DNA of 64,000 nt from Ascarosepion bandense (Eukaryota; Mollusca; Cephalopoda; Sepiida; Sepiidae), in NCBI GenBank assembly GCA_037127315.1, contig JBBBDQ010001610.1, positions 744,001 through 808,000 of the forward strand, given 5' to 3'. This document shows, in pieces, positions 1 through 9,969 of the stretch. Within the stretch, counting starts at the first letter, position 1; each line of letters opens with the position of its first letter. Both the position numbers and the translations under genes were made by a program. A model generated the notes under the pieces. It did no database searches. It worked only from the letters and a program-made list of their open reading frames with translations, and had not been told where the DNA came from.

Positions 1-2070
1 TCGTCTCCATGGTTCTCACCCGCTTGCTCGGCTGCCATTGCCCACCGGAATCATTTCTTCCGACTCTATCGTAACTACGCGTCAGACCAAAACAGGCGCC
101 TTTTCACGTCAGCTCGTAATAAGTGTAAAAGGATACTTAACGAAGCTAAAATGTTGTTTGCTGCCAGAATGAAGCAACGCATAGCATGCTCTAAATTCGG
201 CTCTAAAGACTATTGTTGACTCTGTAAATGAGTACTTAACAAGAGCAAGTACACAATACCTCCGCTAATCAACAAATTTGAGGTCCTCACCTCCCCGGCA
301 GATAAGGCTGAATGCTTTGCCCGCAGATTCTCGAACAATTCGAGTCTGGACTCATCTGGAGTTTTTACACCCGACTTCTCACCTAGAGCCGAGGCACAAC
401 TGAATGATGTCCACATTACACCTTCGCTTGTCTCTAAGATAATCTTAAAACTTGACCCTCACAAAGCGAGCGGTGGTGACGGAATCCCAACCATAGTCTT
501 AAAGACATGTGCCCCTGAACTCTCCTCTGTCCTTTCTAAGCACTACGACCTCTGCCTATCTGCTTCCTGCTTTCCTGCCTGTTGGAAGTCTTTCTCTGTA
601 GTTCCTATATTTAAAAACACTGGAGAACCCTCGGACCCTGCAAATTACCGCCCTATCAGCCTTCTTCCGATCTTTGGCAAAGTATTCGAAGCCATTATCA
701 ACGCCGAGGTGGTTCAGCATCTCACAGCACACAGGCTCCTCTCGGACAAGCAATATGGTTTCCGCTTCACCAGGTCTACTGCTGATGGCGAAGCCCGAAC
801 CGTTGCATTGGATATATCTAAGGCGTTCGACAGAGTTTGGCATGCTGGTCTTCTATGTAAACTGCGGAGCTATGGTATAACTGGACATTTGCTTCAACTA
901 ATTCAGTCATTCCTCTCTAACCGCACAATGAAGGTGGTATTAAACGGACACGCCTCTCAGAACTACCATACAAACGCAAGTGTCCCCCAATGCTCCATCT
1001 TAGGTCCTACAAACTTCTTGATATACATTAATTATCTCCCTGATTCCATAAGAACACAAGTAGGCTTGTACGCCGATGACACCACAGGTTACTCTCGCCT
1101 ACTACAAAAATCTGGTGTAGGCGTCAAAGCTAACCTCGCAGCCGAGATTGAAAAAGACCTCCAATCCATAGTGGACTGGGGTAAGAATGGCTAGTAAATT
1201 TTAATGCTTCTAAAACGAAGCTACTCTCAATTAACCATCATCGACAATCTCACCTACCTCCCATTAGCATGGACCAGGCTTGCCTCCCAGTGAGTAAAAC
1301 ACTACGCCTCCTTGGTCTCAACTTTCAACGGACCTCAAATGGTATGACTATATCGAATCCATTGCTAAATCCGCTGCTATGAAAGTCGGTTCTCTGTGTA
1401 GGGCCCGGAAGTTTTTTCCGTCTAAATCTATCCTGCACATATATATAAATCTACCATCCGCCCGTGCATTGTATACTGCTGCCATATCTGGTCGGGTGCC
1501 CCTGCTATTCTCCTCGGGCTTCTCGATAAGGTTCAGAGGAGGGTCTGTAATTTGATAGATACCGACTTGGCAGACCGCCTGCAATCTCTCTCCCACCGGC
1601 GCGACGTGGCTTCCCTGTGTCTCTTCTATAAATACTTTCACGGCTTCTGCTCCGATGAACTTAGATCACTGGTGCCCCCTAAATACGAATTTGCACGAGA
1701 TACTAGATTAGCAACTCGATCCCACCCTTTTACAGTGAAACCGATAAAATGCAACCGTAACTTCTACTCCAACAGTTTCTTTCCTCGCACTTCCCTACTG
1801 TGGAATTCCCTTCCACACGATTGCTTCCTCGACGGCTACAATCTCCAGGAGTTTACATGTAAGGTCAATAGACACCTCCTAACACACTAACCTGCTCCCA
1901 TTCTATCAAACACTCTTCCCATCTGCCCAACCCTCATCCTCGTTATCCTTACTCATCTGTCACCTTCCTCCTGACATTCCCTATGTCTCACCACTCCTTC
2001 TCTTTACCTTCCCCTATGTAGCCCCATGCGCAATAGTGGCAGTGGAATGCCTAGGTTGGGGTGAGACATA
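1..2070 (+). mobile_element. Jockey-like LINE, left part outside window, decayed
   Basis: Reverse transcriptase and C-terminal part of a non-LTR retrotransposon; the endonuclease part would lie left of the window. Translation shows fingers/palm motifs (NYRPISLLPIFGKVFE), motif A (LDISKAFDRVWH), motif B in altered form (VPQCSILGP), motif C (YADDT) and a C-terminal tail ending near 1890 (FKxNRHLLTH type). Breaks seen: a TGG codon near 215 is replaced by sequence with stops; about 16 codons are missing between GFRFTRSTAD and GEARTV at 786; there is a stop at 1192-1194. The 3' UTR runs to the GGGGTGAGACA end near 2070. It is almost identical to the copy at about 49894-51962, including the same internal deletion, so the two arose by segmental duplication. 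The jockey-clade assignment is from motif resemblance. Confidence 0.85.
709..1194 (+). pseudogene. Jockey-like reverse transcriptase fragment
   Basis: This is the longest open piece of the RT palm in the first LINE (161 codons, no real start). It contains KQYGFRFT, the motif A aspartates in ALDISKAFDRVW, and YADDT near its end. It lacks the roughly 16 residues between STAD and GEAR that the minus-strand relatives at 16.3-16.7 kb and 60.3-60.6 kb keep. A second open piece (1552-1890) carries the C-terminal domain. The polypeptide is interrupted, so it is not a functional polymerase. Confidence 0.8.
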
Positions 2071-2460
2071 TTGGGAAGCGAGTGGGGAAGTCCACCACTT
2101 GCGTAAGGGATTGGGAAATAGCGAAGTTCATAGCGTGAATGCCCGCTGGATCAGTAACAGCGTTTTCAAGCCACTCAGAGGGATGGGCGTTGAGGTCTCC
2201 GAATACAAATATGTGGGCAAATGGGTGATAGGAAATAGCCTGATATCGTCAGCAATGCTATCTAGGGAGCAGTCAGGAGAGGAGGGAGAATGGTAAAGAA
2301 AGAAAAGGTAACTAACCGAACTGAGGTGTGACAGGTGGAGACATATGTATTGGTGGTCAGTAGATTCGAGTGAAGTCACCCTTCCTAGTAGGAAGTGTTC
2401 GCTGACGTAGACACACGGCCCATGCATGTGGACAGTGGAATCATTCCTTAAGAGGGGGAG
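2071..2460 (-). mobile_element. Inverted jockey endonuclease fragment
   Basis: Minus-strand translation (2128-2427) resembles the endonuclease domain of the + strand element at 49189-49770 (GxxVYVSEHLLLxRV, YLFFLYHSPSSPDCSL) but is short and has lost the FGDFNAH motif. It abuts the 3' end of the + strand LINE head-on and continues into R2/R4-like sequence at about 2505. The same junction recurs at 51963-52330. The equivalent piece at 26250-26690 is still attached to a full minus-strand LINE, so this is the residue of such an element after its 3' portion was replaced or deleted. Confidence 0.7.
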
Positions 2461-4900
2461 ATAACCAGGGATGGAGAGGTCAGAGGAGGGAATATCTGAG
2501 TTGAATGGATAACATCTTCCATTTCTCTGGACGGACGGTCATTTCAATACTTGTCTTACCTATTTCCTGTAAAATTTCTTTGCTTCGGTTTGAAAAATCT
2601 GTTTTGTCTGTAGAGCCTTCATCTTTTCTCATAGCGTCTTATTCTTTGAGCCTTCAGTTCTACTGTCTGATTTATTTTTTCCTTAGTTGATAGGATTAGT
2701 GATTCCTGAATTTTTTGCATTTGCAATAATACTGATCATTTCGATGACTGACGAATCTGTTAAAGAGTTTCTTTTGCGTACATATCTTAAAGCAACTACT
2801 GGAGAAATATCTGTTACGGATTTACGCTAGATTTTTAGTTTATACAAGTGAACACATTTGCGTACATATTTTAGTTGATAGAAGATAACACCACTTAAGC
2901 AGGTACATCTACTCATTTTCGAAAACCAACTTTTAAATTGAACTTTTAGAAATAGATTTTATTGAAAGGTACATGATTCAATTTTCTATTTCCAGTAAGT
3001 GAAATATTTTTGTTTATTTCAAACAAAAATATTGATTAGAATCTAAAAGCAATTTTTTTAATTCTTCAATTTTTCTCCCATTTATATAGATCGAGGCATT
3101 TGCAAACAAAAAATAATACTTGGTTTTTAAATTTTCAAAAGTAGAATATAAATGTGTAACAGGTTTCAGAAAATTAGCAAATTTAATGTTGAATTAATCA
3201 GATTTACAAAAGTATAACTTGTTTATAACATAAAATTCAGAATAAAATTATTTCTTATAGACAGTGTTGTACATACTGGCCATTCCCTTGTATTTGACAT
3301 ATTGAAGACAGCTCGACAGTTGTGGGGAAAAATAAGTGTATGGCGAGTGGAAATTAAAAATTTTCAAATGATTTCCGGTTAGAAACCGTGAAACACATGA
3401 CTTTTTCATAGACACACAGAAATTACCACAAGCAAAAAAAAAAACTTCAAATATTTACAAATTTAAAAGTTATTGTAAAACTGCGATGTCTTGATGATTT
3501 GTATTAAACTTTCTAATTTTCGATTATTAATTATAGTCTTTAATTAATAACGTAACAGCCTAACATTTAACAGACTTTGAAAAAATTTGAAAATCTATTT
3601 TGAAAATTTATAAATATATACAATTGCAAAAATTAAAACAGTTCTTTAAAATTGCATTAATAACCGAATTTTCTATTTTTAATGTCTTTAATATATATTG
3701 AATTTAAAACAAAAAGAGGCTTAACTAATTAAATAATGTCATAGTTTTATTGCATTTTTTATCGAATGAGTGAGCAAAATTTCCACTTTCCAATAAATTT
3801 TGCGTTCAACTAATAAAACCAATTTTGATTATAAAATTTAATTTCGTAAAACCAGGAATGTGTTTTCATCAGAAGAGTGCTGGGAATACTATAGATATTC
3901 CTTTGTTTTAAGAAAAATGAAAATGAAGACGATATTTATACTTAATATCAGTTAGAGATTCAATTTACATACGAGAAAGAAGGATCGAAAAAATTGGCGG
4001 TAAATTTATTGGAAATAAATAGGAACAGAAAGAAACAGTATGAAACAATATTAACTAGATCGTGTAAATAAATGTCGGAACCAGGAGTTGGATAGATATT
4101 GAAAAGACAAAAGTTTTTAAGCGCTAACAAAAGATAAGAATGTCGCGGAGAGCCATGATCGTTAATATCTCCGAGAACCACGGTATGTACAAGGCGTCAA
4201 AGCTCAAGGTTTTGCATCATCTGCCGACGTCAGCATAATCGTTGAATAAATGTCTTTGAATAACCTTTGGGAGAAAGGCAATCTAATAATGAATAGTAAA
4301 GAATTTTATCAACGAATGTCAATCAAAATCTGGTGAGAAATGAAAAGTTTATATAAAAATCTGCCAAACAACAAAAATTTGTAAGCAAGTTTCGGTGAAA
4401 TATCGAATAAGTTAAAAGATATTTGACTTTTTGTTAGTCTTTCAATAATTAAATCTGCAAAATAACAAAATCAAATATTTCATCACGATATTTTGACAAG
4501 TCTAAACGAAAAGACATTTTCGAATCTTCTTATCGGAGAATCAAATATATACTTCTACTAAGAATTTTCAAAACAAAAACTCTTTACTGTGCTTTCGTAA
4601 AATCCAATTCATTAAAGGTTAATGACGTATTAACATAGACACACATTGAAAAATATCCGATTTAAGAATAAATAAGAAATACTTAAAAGTCCTTTGGTGA
4701 AATAATCTTAATAAAGGACAAAGGTTAATGTTTAAGCAGAAATAAATAACCTTAGCACGAAAAGATCATTAACTTATTTGAAATATGAAATGAACTAAAA
4801 CATATTTTTGTCAAAAATAAGTAAAGATTAAACCCGTTCTTAACATTCCAAAGAGAATTCTTTATTGAAAAGTACTAATCCTTTCAAAAGACCACAATGG
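2461..4900. repeat. Unit 5' flank of gene copy 1 (no gene)
   Basis: AT-rich intergenic DNA repeated upstream of each gene copy (compare 14090-17940, 38400-39360, 52370-54470, 60716-61810 and the gene-less 30180-31132/33107-33825). The first 250 bases on the minus strand are the N-terminal remnant of the R2/R4-like LINE. The rest shows no coding potential. The open frame at 3960-4181 (minus) sits in this diverging flank and is not supported by codon-level conservation. Confidence 0.7.
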
Positions 4901-4904
4901 GAAT

Positions 4905-4960
4905 TAAAGTAAGTCACGTAGATATTCTGCTATAAAAATCGGGCTCTCTCACATCTAAGT
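4905..4960 (+). promoter_or_regulatory. Core promoter of gene copy 1 (TATA box 4931-4938)
   Basis: TATAAAAA at 4931-4938 sits in a block that is nearly invariant upstream of all five genes: AAGTCACGTAGATATTCTGC before the TATA box and TCGGGCTCTCTCACATCTAA after it. Transcription would be expected to start about 25-30 bases downstream, near 4960. The CACGTA element 5' of the TATA box is E-box-like. No computation of the start site was possible. Confidence 0.75.
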
Positions 4961-5026
4961 CACTTTCTTTGACAAAGTTCAACTGTTGAATCGTCAATTT
5001 GTGTTCCCACAACACAGCACCACAAA
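4960..5026 (+). other. Non-coding exon 1 of gene copy 1
   Basis: Begins about 25-30 bases after the TATA box and ends at the consensus donor AAA|GTAAGTC at 5026/5027, which is preserved in all five copies. It contains no ATG continuing into the peptide. Intron 1 (5027-5813, 787 bp) ends at a TTTTTTTTCAG acceptor. The 5' end is inferred; the donor is seen. Confidence 0.65.
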
Positions 5027-5219
5027 GTAAGTCAATACAATTATTATAATTGTTATTTCTTTACATTTACATTTGTGAAAGATTTTATATTCAGACAGTT
5101 TTGCTAAAATAGGAATCTGTCTTTCATGAAGGTTTATTATTTCCGATGTCTTACCAATTAACGTTTAAGTCAAATCAATGAATATCATGTGTGTGTGTGT
5201 TTCTGTTTCTGTTTATTGA

Positions 5220-5221
<2 letters not shown>

Positions 5222-5273
<52 letters not shown>
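5222..5273. repeat. (TG)n microsatellite in intron 1 of copy 1
   Basis: Uninterrupted TG repeat of about 52 bp. The same position in the other copies holds TG tracts of different length (18275-18303, interrupted 39637-39721, 54775-54841, 62121-62181). The open frames across it are repeat artefacts. Confidence 0.97.
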
Positions 5274-5274
<1 letters not shown>

Positions 5275-5819
5275 CCTATATTTAACGTCAACTTTCCACA
5301 GATTCCATATATATGGAGAAATAAGTCATTCTTGTACTGCAATAGACAAATTTTTGATTGATAGCTACTGATGTGACAGGCTTCATCGTTCATGTCCAAA
5401 TTCGGTCAATGGGAGTCTTAAGATATTTGTACGGAAATGAATGACACTAACCTGATAAGAAATTGAACTCGGCTCTGTTTTCCCACGCTAAAGGTTTATT
5501 GATTACATCAACTGCATGTCCAACATAACAGCAGATGATAATCGAAAACATATATTTACATATTTACCGGATATGTCCGGAAAGGACAATTTACATTTTT
5601 GACGTAAACAGGTGCTAACAGATAATAAATATAATGAATAATGCTTTCAATTTATAAGTCGCCCTACATATTACAAAATGATAATGAAAAATATTAGTTA
5701 TTACCTATAAAGAAATTCAAGATAACTACCTTAACAATTGCGAGTGAGTGAGGGCCTGCAAAACTTTTTATACCATTATTATATATTATTAATTATTTTG
5801 AATTTTTTTTCAGATCATC

Positions 5820-6240
5820 ATGTCTGGAAAACTCATCTTTCTTTTGGCTCTCTGCGTCTTCACTGCCTTCGCAGGTACGAATAATTAATATATTTTCAGT
5901 CATTCATAATTGTTTTATATATTTATCAGTTTTCTTTTAAATGTTTTTAACTGAACTGTAACTGCTTTGCACAAAATATTCTTTTCACAAATTCTGAAAG
6001 AGATTTCATCTAATATGTAGAATATATATTGCAAATATAAAAACAAATTTATTAAATAATCACATTACATTCTACAGTGAAAAGCTATTACATTGTTTAT
6101 AAATCATTTCTTTCTTTTCAGTAAGCAACGTCATCGCAGAGGAACAGCAAGAAGCTTCTGGTGAAGATGTTCAAGTGACTGAGGAGACAGCCACAGAAGC
6201 TGCCGCCGATGCCGATGCTGAAGGCAGCAAGGAGTCATAG
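5820..6240 (+). CDS. Small secreted acidic peptide precursor, copy 1
   Basis: Spliced coding sequence of 57 codons: exon 2 coding part 5820-5874 (exon from 5814), intron 5875-6121 (GT..AG, phase 1), exon 3 6122-6240 with TAG stop. Residues 1-18 (MSGKLIFLLALCVFTAFA) form a typical signal peptide core. Cleavage could follow A18, or A24 of VSNVIA|EE, which fits the small-residue -3/-1 rule. From residue 25 the mature part of 33 residues has 12 Asp/Glu, no cysteine, and one lysine (K55), found only in this copy; the other four have Asn there. The intron separates secretion signal from mature peptide, common in secreted-peptide genes. Four paralogues in the window keep the frame and all splice sites, which strongly supports a real gene. 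Function is unknown: an acidic secreted peptide or precursor propeptide is possible. I recognise no family. Confidence 0.85.
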
Positions 6241-6301
6241 ACAATTGAAATACTAGACATGATTACTTTTCATTTTGTTATTGTAACATTTCAATGTTCA
6301 A

Positions 6302-6307
6302 AATAAA
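6302..6307 (+). terminator. Poly(A) signal AATAAA of copy 1
   Basis: AATAAA about 62 bases after the stop codon, in a 3' UTR conserved in all five copies. A second AATAAA at 6554-6559 (CTTAATAAAGCATCTGTGA) is also kept in the paralogues and could serve as a distal site. Confidence 0.8.
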
Positions 6308-6572
6308 AGTAGATTGTTGATTTGAATTTAACGTTTTGTCCTTATTTCTATCACTGATTTTAACATATGAAATGATTTGTAAAACTTATTTCGACACCGA
6401 CAGTGAATTTAGAGAAAAATTGTTTATGAAATATACATTTCATTTGGACTGGAAAATGTGTGAGATTTTTAATTGTGTTCATTCTCATTTATTTTTTATT
6501 CTTTTTTTATTTTTTTTTTTTTTGTTATGTTGGGCCTCTAATTTATTCGTCTTAATAAAGCATCTGTGACTT

Positions 6573-8393
6573 AAAACTTCACAGGGAGATAAGGAACAAA
6601 TGCAGACAAGCCAAAGAGGAATGGCTCAACAACAAATGTGCAGAAGTAGAGAGATTGAGCAGGAACAACAAAGCAGAAATGCATAAAGAGATAAGAGAAC
6701 TGACAGGACAAAAAACCTGTTCCTCAACAGGATGCATAAAATCCAAGGAAGGGACAATCATAGTAGAGAAAGAGGAAATACTCCAGCGATGGGAAGAATA
6801 CATAAAGGATCTCTTTGGCGACAAGAGAGAACAACCGAGAATACACAAGGAGATGGATGGACCGGAAATACTAAAATCCGAAGTGGAAGCTGCAATGGCC
6901 AAAATGAACAGAAACAAAGCACCTGGCCCAGATGGCATAGTGATAGAGCTGCTGACAGCCTTAGAAGAATATGGCATAGAAAAGATTACCGACATAATAA
7001 ACGAAATTTATAGCAGCGGAATAATACCAGACGACCTATGCAAGTCGATATTTATAGCACTGCCGAAGAAACCAGGTGCAAACGAGTGTGAACTACACAG
7101 AACTATCAGCTTAATGAGTCACATCACAAAACTGATTGTCAGAATCCTGATGAATAGAGCGAGAAGCAGAATCAGACCAGAGATAGGGCAGGAACAGTGC
7201 GGGTTCGTCAAAGACACTGGAACAAGGAACGCCATATTCATGATTAGGATGCTCTCTGAAAGGGCATTACAAATGAAGAAAGACTTGTACCTATGCTTCA
7301 TTGATTACGCGAAAGCATTCGACAAAATACGACACAAAGAATTGATGGAAATGCTAGGCAACCTCGACATTTTCGGCAAAGATATAAGAATAATCAAGAA
7401 TCTCTACTGGCAGCAAACGGCCTGCATACGGACAGGTAACGACCTCAGTAGATACACAAAGATAGAAAAAGGCGTAAGACAAGGATGTGTCTTTTCACCG
7501 GATTTGTTCAACCTATACAGCGAGAATATTTTGAGGACCCTAGATGACACACCAGGATTTATTATTGGAGGCCACAACCTGAACAACATAAGATACGCGG
7601 ACGATACAGTACTGATTGCGGACACGGAAAGGAAACTGCAAGATCTCATACAGAAAGTAGCAGTGGAGAGTGACAAGAAAGGACTACAAATAAACTTTAA
7701 GAAAACTGAGTGCATGGTCATCAGCAAAAGATACAACCCAAAATGCCAAATACAGGTGGGGGATAACAGAATCAAACAAGTCCAAGAATTTAAGTACCTA
7801 GGAAGTGTTCTAACAGGAGATGGAAAGTGCGACACGGAGATCCGAAGGCGAATTGGCATGGCAAAGGACGCGTTCCAGAAGATGAGCAAAATACTAACAC
7901 ACAGGAAGATCTCAATAGAAACGAAGAAAAGAGTGCTAGACTGCTACGTGATGTCAGTTCTTCAGTACGGCTGTGAATGCTGGACAATATCATCGAAAAT
8001 GAGGACAAAACTGGAAGCGGCCGAAATGTGGTTCTACAGAAGGATGCTACGGATATCGTGGACTGAGCATACAAGCAACAACGAAGTGTTAGAAAGAATG
8101 GCAACAAAAAGGAAATTGATGCTGAGCATCAGGAAGAGACAACTGAAGTTCCTGGGACACGCAATGAGGAAGGAGAGCCTGGAGAACCTGATACTGACTG
8201 GACAGATAGAAGGAAGGAGAGACAGAGGAAGGCAGCGGATAACATATATGCAGAGTCTGATCAGGTGGATGACGGAACGGGGGTTGCCAGGAGCAACAGG
8301 GGCAAACATACTAAGAGCCACAAGGGATAGAGAGACGTGGAGATCCATGATCGCCTACGTCCTGAAGGGACAGGGCACATAGAAGAAGAAGAA
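6573..8393 (+). mobile_element. 5'-truncated RTE-like LINE insertion, young
   Basis: Present downstream of gene copy 1 but absent at the same place after copy 4, where CATCTGTGACTTGTGAAAAA is uninterrupted near 56145. The insertion is flanked by the direct repeat GACTT (6568-6572 and 8394-8398), consistent with a short target-site duplication. The 3' end is a GAAGAAGAA-type tail rather than poly(A), as seen in many RTE-like elements. The whole insert is open in one frame from its truncated 5' end to the stop at 8380-8382, so it is recent. It inserted just after the distal poly(A) signal of gene copy 1. Confidence 0.93.
6655..8382 (+). CDS. RTE-like LINE ORF2 C-terminal part (reverse transcriptase)
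   Basis: About 575 codons from 6655; the frame stays open upstream to 6573, so the true start is lost with the 5' truncation and the TTG at 6655 is not a real start. Order of motifs: [10 protein letters not shown] near residue 82, [28 protein letters not shown], motif [14 protein letters not shown], motif [17 protein letters not shown], motif [12 protein letters not shown], then thumb [10 protein letters not shown] and a C-terminal region [11 protein letters not shown]...FLGHAMRKE...[12 protein letters not shown] typical of these LINEs. All catalytic aspartates are present. The endonuclease domain is missing, so the copy is dead for retrotransposition but its RT frame is intact. A near-identical shorter copy lies at 28139-29371. 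Confidence 0.9.
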   Translation: MSRNNKAEMHKEIRELTGQKTCSSTGCIKSKEGTIIVEKEEILQRWEEYIKDLFGDKREQPRIHKEMDGPEILKSEVEAAMAKMNRNKAPGPDGIVIELLTALEEYGIEKITDIINEIYSSGIIPDDLCKSIFIALPKKPGANECELHRTISLMSHITKLIVRILMNRARSRIRPEIGQEQCGFVKDTGTRNAIFMIRMLSERALQMKKDLYLCFIDYAKAFDKIRHKELMEMLGNLDIFGKDIRIIKNLYWQQTACIRTGNDLSRYTKIEKGVRQGCVFSPDLFNLYSENILRTLDDTPGFIIGGHNLNNIRYADDTVLIADTERKLQDLIQKVAVESDKKGLQINFKKTECMVISKRYNPKCQIQVGDNRIKQVQEFKYLGSVLTGDGKCDTEIRRRIGMAKDAFQKMSKILTHRKISIETKKRVLDCYVMSVLQYGCECWTISSKMRTKLEAAEMWFYRRMLRISWTEHTSNNEVLERMATKRKLMLSIRKRQLKFLGHAMRKESLENLILTGQIEGRRDRGRQRITYMQSLIRWMTERGLPGATGANILRATRDRETWRSMIAYVLKGQGT

Positions 8394-8751
8394 GACTTGT
8401 GAAAAATTGTCAGTCCTTTGTCAAATGGTCTATATTTCTTGGACTTTATCAAATATATTATTAAACTGTGTGCCCAGATTAATCGCAATCAACGCATAAA
8501 AATATTTGATGATATATCTCTAAAGATAAATTATTCAAAAACATCAAAAATGAATCGCTTTAAACTAAATAAGTCTTTAAACATCTTTATTTCGTTGTAA
8601 TACTGTAAGTGATTCTATTTTCACACACGTTAAAAGGATATAGACGGACAATAGATTCGAACCCAGGGATGGGTATTTGGAAGATATCTATGCGTGCATA
8701 TATTTTTGTTCCCCAAAAAATCAACCTTTTCTTCTTTTCTTAAGAGAGGCT

Positions 8752-8815
<64 letters not shown>

Positions 8816-9401
8816 AAGAAAGAGAGCAAGAGAAAGAAAGAAAGAAAGAGAAATTGAGAGCAGGAAGGGAATAGACCCCGGGGTGGCCGAGAGTAGAGAG
8901 TCCGAGTGTTTCCGAGGACTCAGTGTTATTATGAGATGTGTGGAATTTCGTTTTCTCAAATATTAGTTGCCTGAAATGAAATATGACAGTGAACAATTGA
9001 TTCCCATTAGTTTCCATAAATTCTTATGTTATGTTAATGATTGTTTTAGTGTTGTTTCTATATGTCCATTCGATAAATAATAAAAAGTGAATACAGAACA
9101 ATATTAGAATACCATTATTATTATTATTAATGGAGTTCTTCAAAAGAGAGAAATTATATTGATATTCTCAACTATTCAAAGTCCACTATAGGCGTTAATA
9201 TATCCATGATATCCTAACACATAAATGAGATGGAAGAAATGGTGAAATATACAAAATTATCTAACTTCAAAACATTCAAATATTTAAGCATTTATACACA
9301 ACACTGAAATAAGAAGATGCACAATACACTCACACACACGCACACACACATACACAAACAAACACACACACGCACAAACACCCAAACTTATATATAATGT
9401 G
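8394..9401. repeat. Unit 3' flank of copy 1 with GA tract
   Basis: Unit-specific sequence repeated after each gene copy (19590-20640, 41000-41940, 56130-57190, 63420-64000 and the gene-less 26787-27480). It contains a GA/GAAA microsatellite at about 8752-8866 followed by GGGGTGGCCGAGAGTAGAGAG (from about 8880), whose TGGCCGAGAG resembles the A box of a Ser/Leu tRNA; I could not find a convincing full tRNA fold. A CA-rich tract lies at 9330-9380. No gene is seen. Confidence 0.75.
8752..8866. repeat. (GA)n/(GAAA)n microsatellite
   Basis: Purine tract starting as GA repeats and grading into GAAA repeats. It is found at the same unit position in all paralogous flanks with different lengths. Confidence 0.97.
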
Positions 9402-9845
9402 ATTGATACCGACTTAGCTGACCGCCTGCAGTCACTCTCTCACCGGCGTGGCGTGACTTCTCTGTGCTTCTTCTATAAATACTTTCATGGCTTCTGCTCT
9501 GAGTAACTTAAATCACTGGTGCCCCGTAGGTGTGAGTTCGCACGAGATACTAGATTGGCAAATAGTTCCCAGACTTTTACAGTGAAACCGAGGAAATGTA
9601 GCCGCAATTTCTTCTCCAAAAGCTTCTTTTCTCGCACTTCCCACCTGTGGAATTCCCTTCCGCATGCTTCCTTCCCCGACGGCTGTAACATCCAGGAGTT
9701 TAAAGGTAAGGTCAATAGACACCTCCTAACACACTAACCCTCCCATTCTCGCTAACACTCCCCCTATGTACATCCTAACTCTATCGCCCTATGTAACCCC
9801 CTGCGCGATGCTGGCAGTGGAATGCCTTGCTTGGGGTGACATGAG
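9402..9845 (+). mobile_element. Jockey-like LINE 3' fragment
   Basis: 5'-truncated 3' end of the same family as the LINE at the window start: C-terminal tail (CEFARDTRLANSSQTFTVKPxKC...LWNSLPHASFPDGCN...VNRHLLTH, frame 9519-9737) and 3' UTR ending GCTTGGGGTGACATGA before a TA microsatellite. The same fragment at the same unit position occurs at 57196-57630, so insertion preceded the segmental duplication. Confidence 0.88.
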
Positions 9846-9846
9846 T

Positions 9847-9849
<3 letters not shown>

Positions 9850-9907
<58 letters not shown>

Positions 9908-9965
9908 TTAATCATATATATATATATAGAGAGAGAGAGAGTGAGAGAGAGAAATAGAGAGAGAG
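9850..9965. repeat. (TA)n and (GA)n microsatellites at LINE 3' end
   Basis: TA repeat 9850-9904, a short second TA run, then GA tract 9929-9970. It directly follows the jockey 3' end; expansion at a LINE tail is common. Confidence 0.95.
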
Positions 9966-9969
9966 AGAG

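Noticed and set aside
2036..2296. + strand frame of 86 codons
   Set aside because: Antisense to the inverted jockey endonuclease fragment; spans a LINE junction.
5175..5399. Frames across the TG/CA microsatellite (also 54724-55007, 62025-62396, 39603-39848)
   Set aside because: They consist of simple-repeat codons (Cys-Val or Thr-His) with random flanks.
6336..6569. Open frame after the poly(A) signal, also seen at 19389, 55923 and 63220
   Set aside because: It lacks an ATG at the start, lies beyond the poly(A) signal, and its end is a T-rich run that varies between copies. Not a coding gene.
7404..8348. Minus-strand frames inside the RTE copies (also 28393-29310)
   Set aside because: Shadows of the strongly coding + strand RT frame.
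8640..8670. Possible tRNA T-arm on the minus strand (GGGTTCGAATC type)
   Set aside because: No acceptor stem, D arm or anticodon arm could be paired around it; at best a remnant of a SINE.
8630..9017. Ser-Leu or Arg-Glu rich frames over the GA tracts (also 19868-20137, 26723-27027, 41235-41586, 56244-56602, 63670-63984)
   Set aside because: Translations of purine microsatellites; no conserved start or length.
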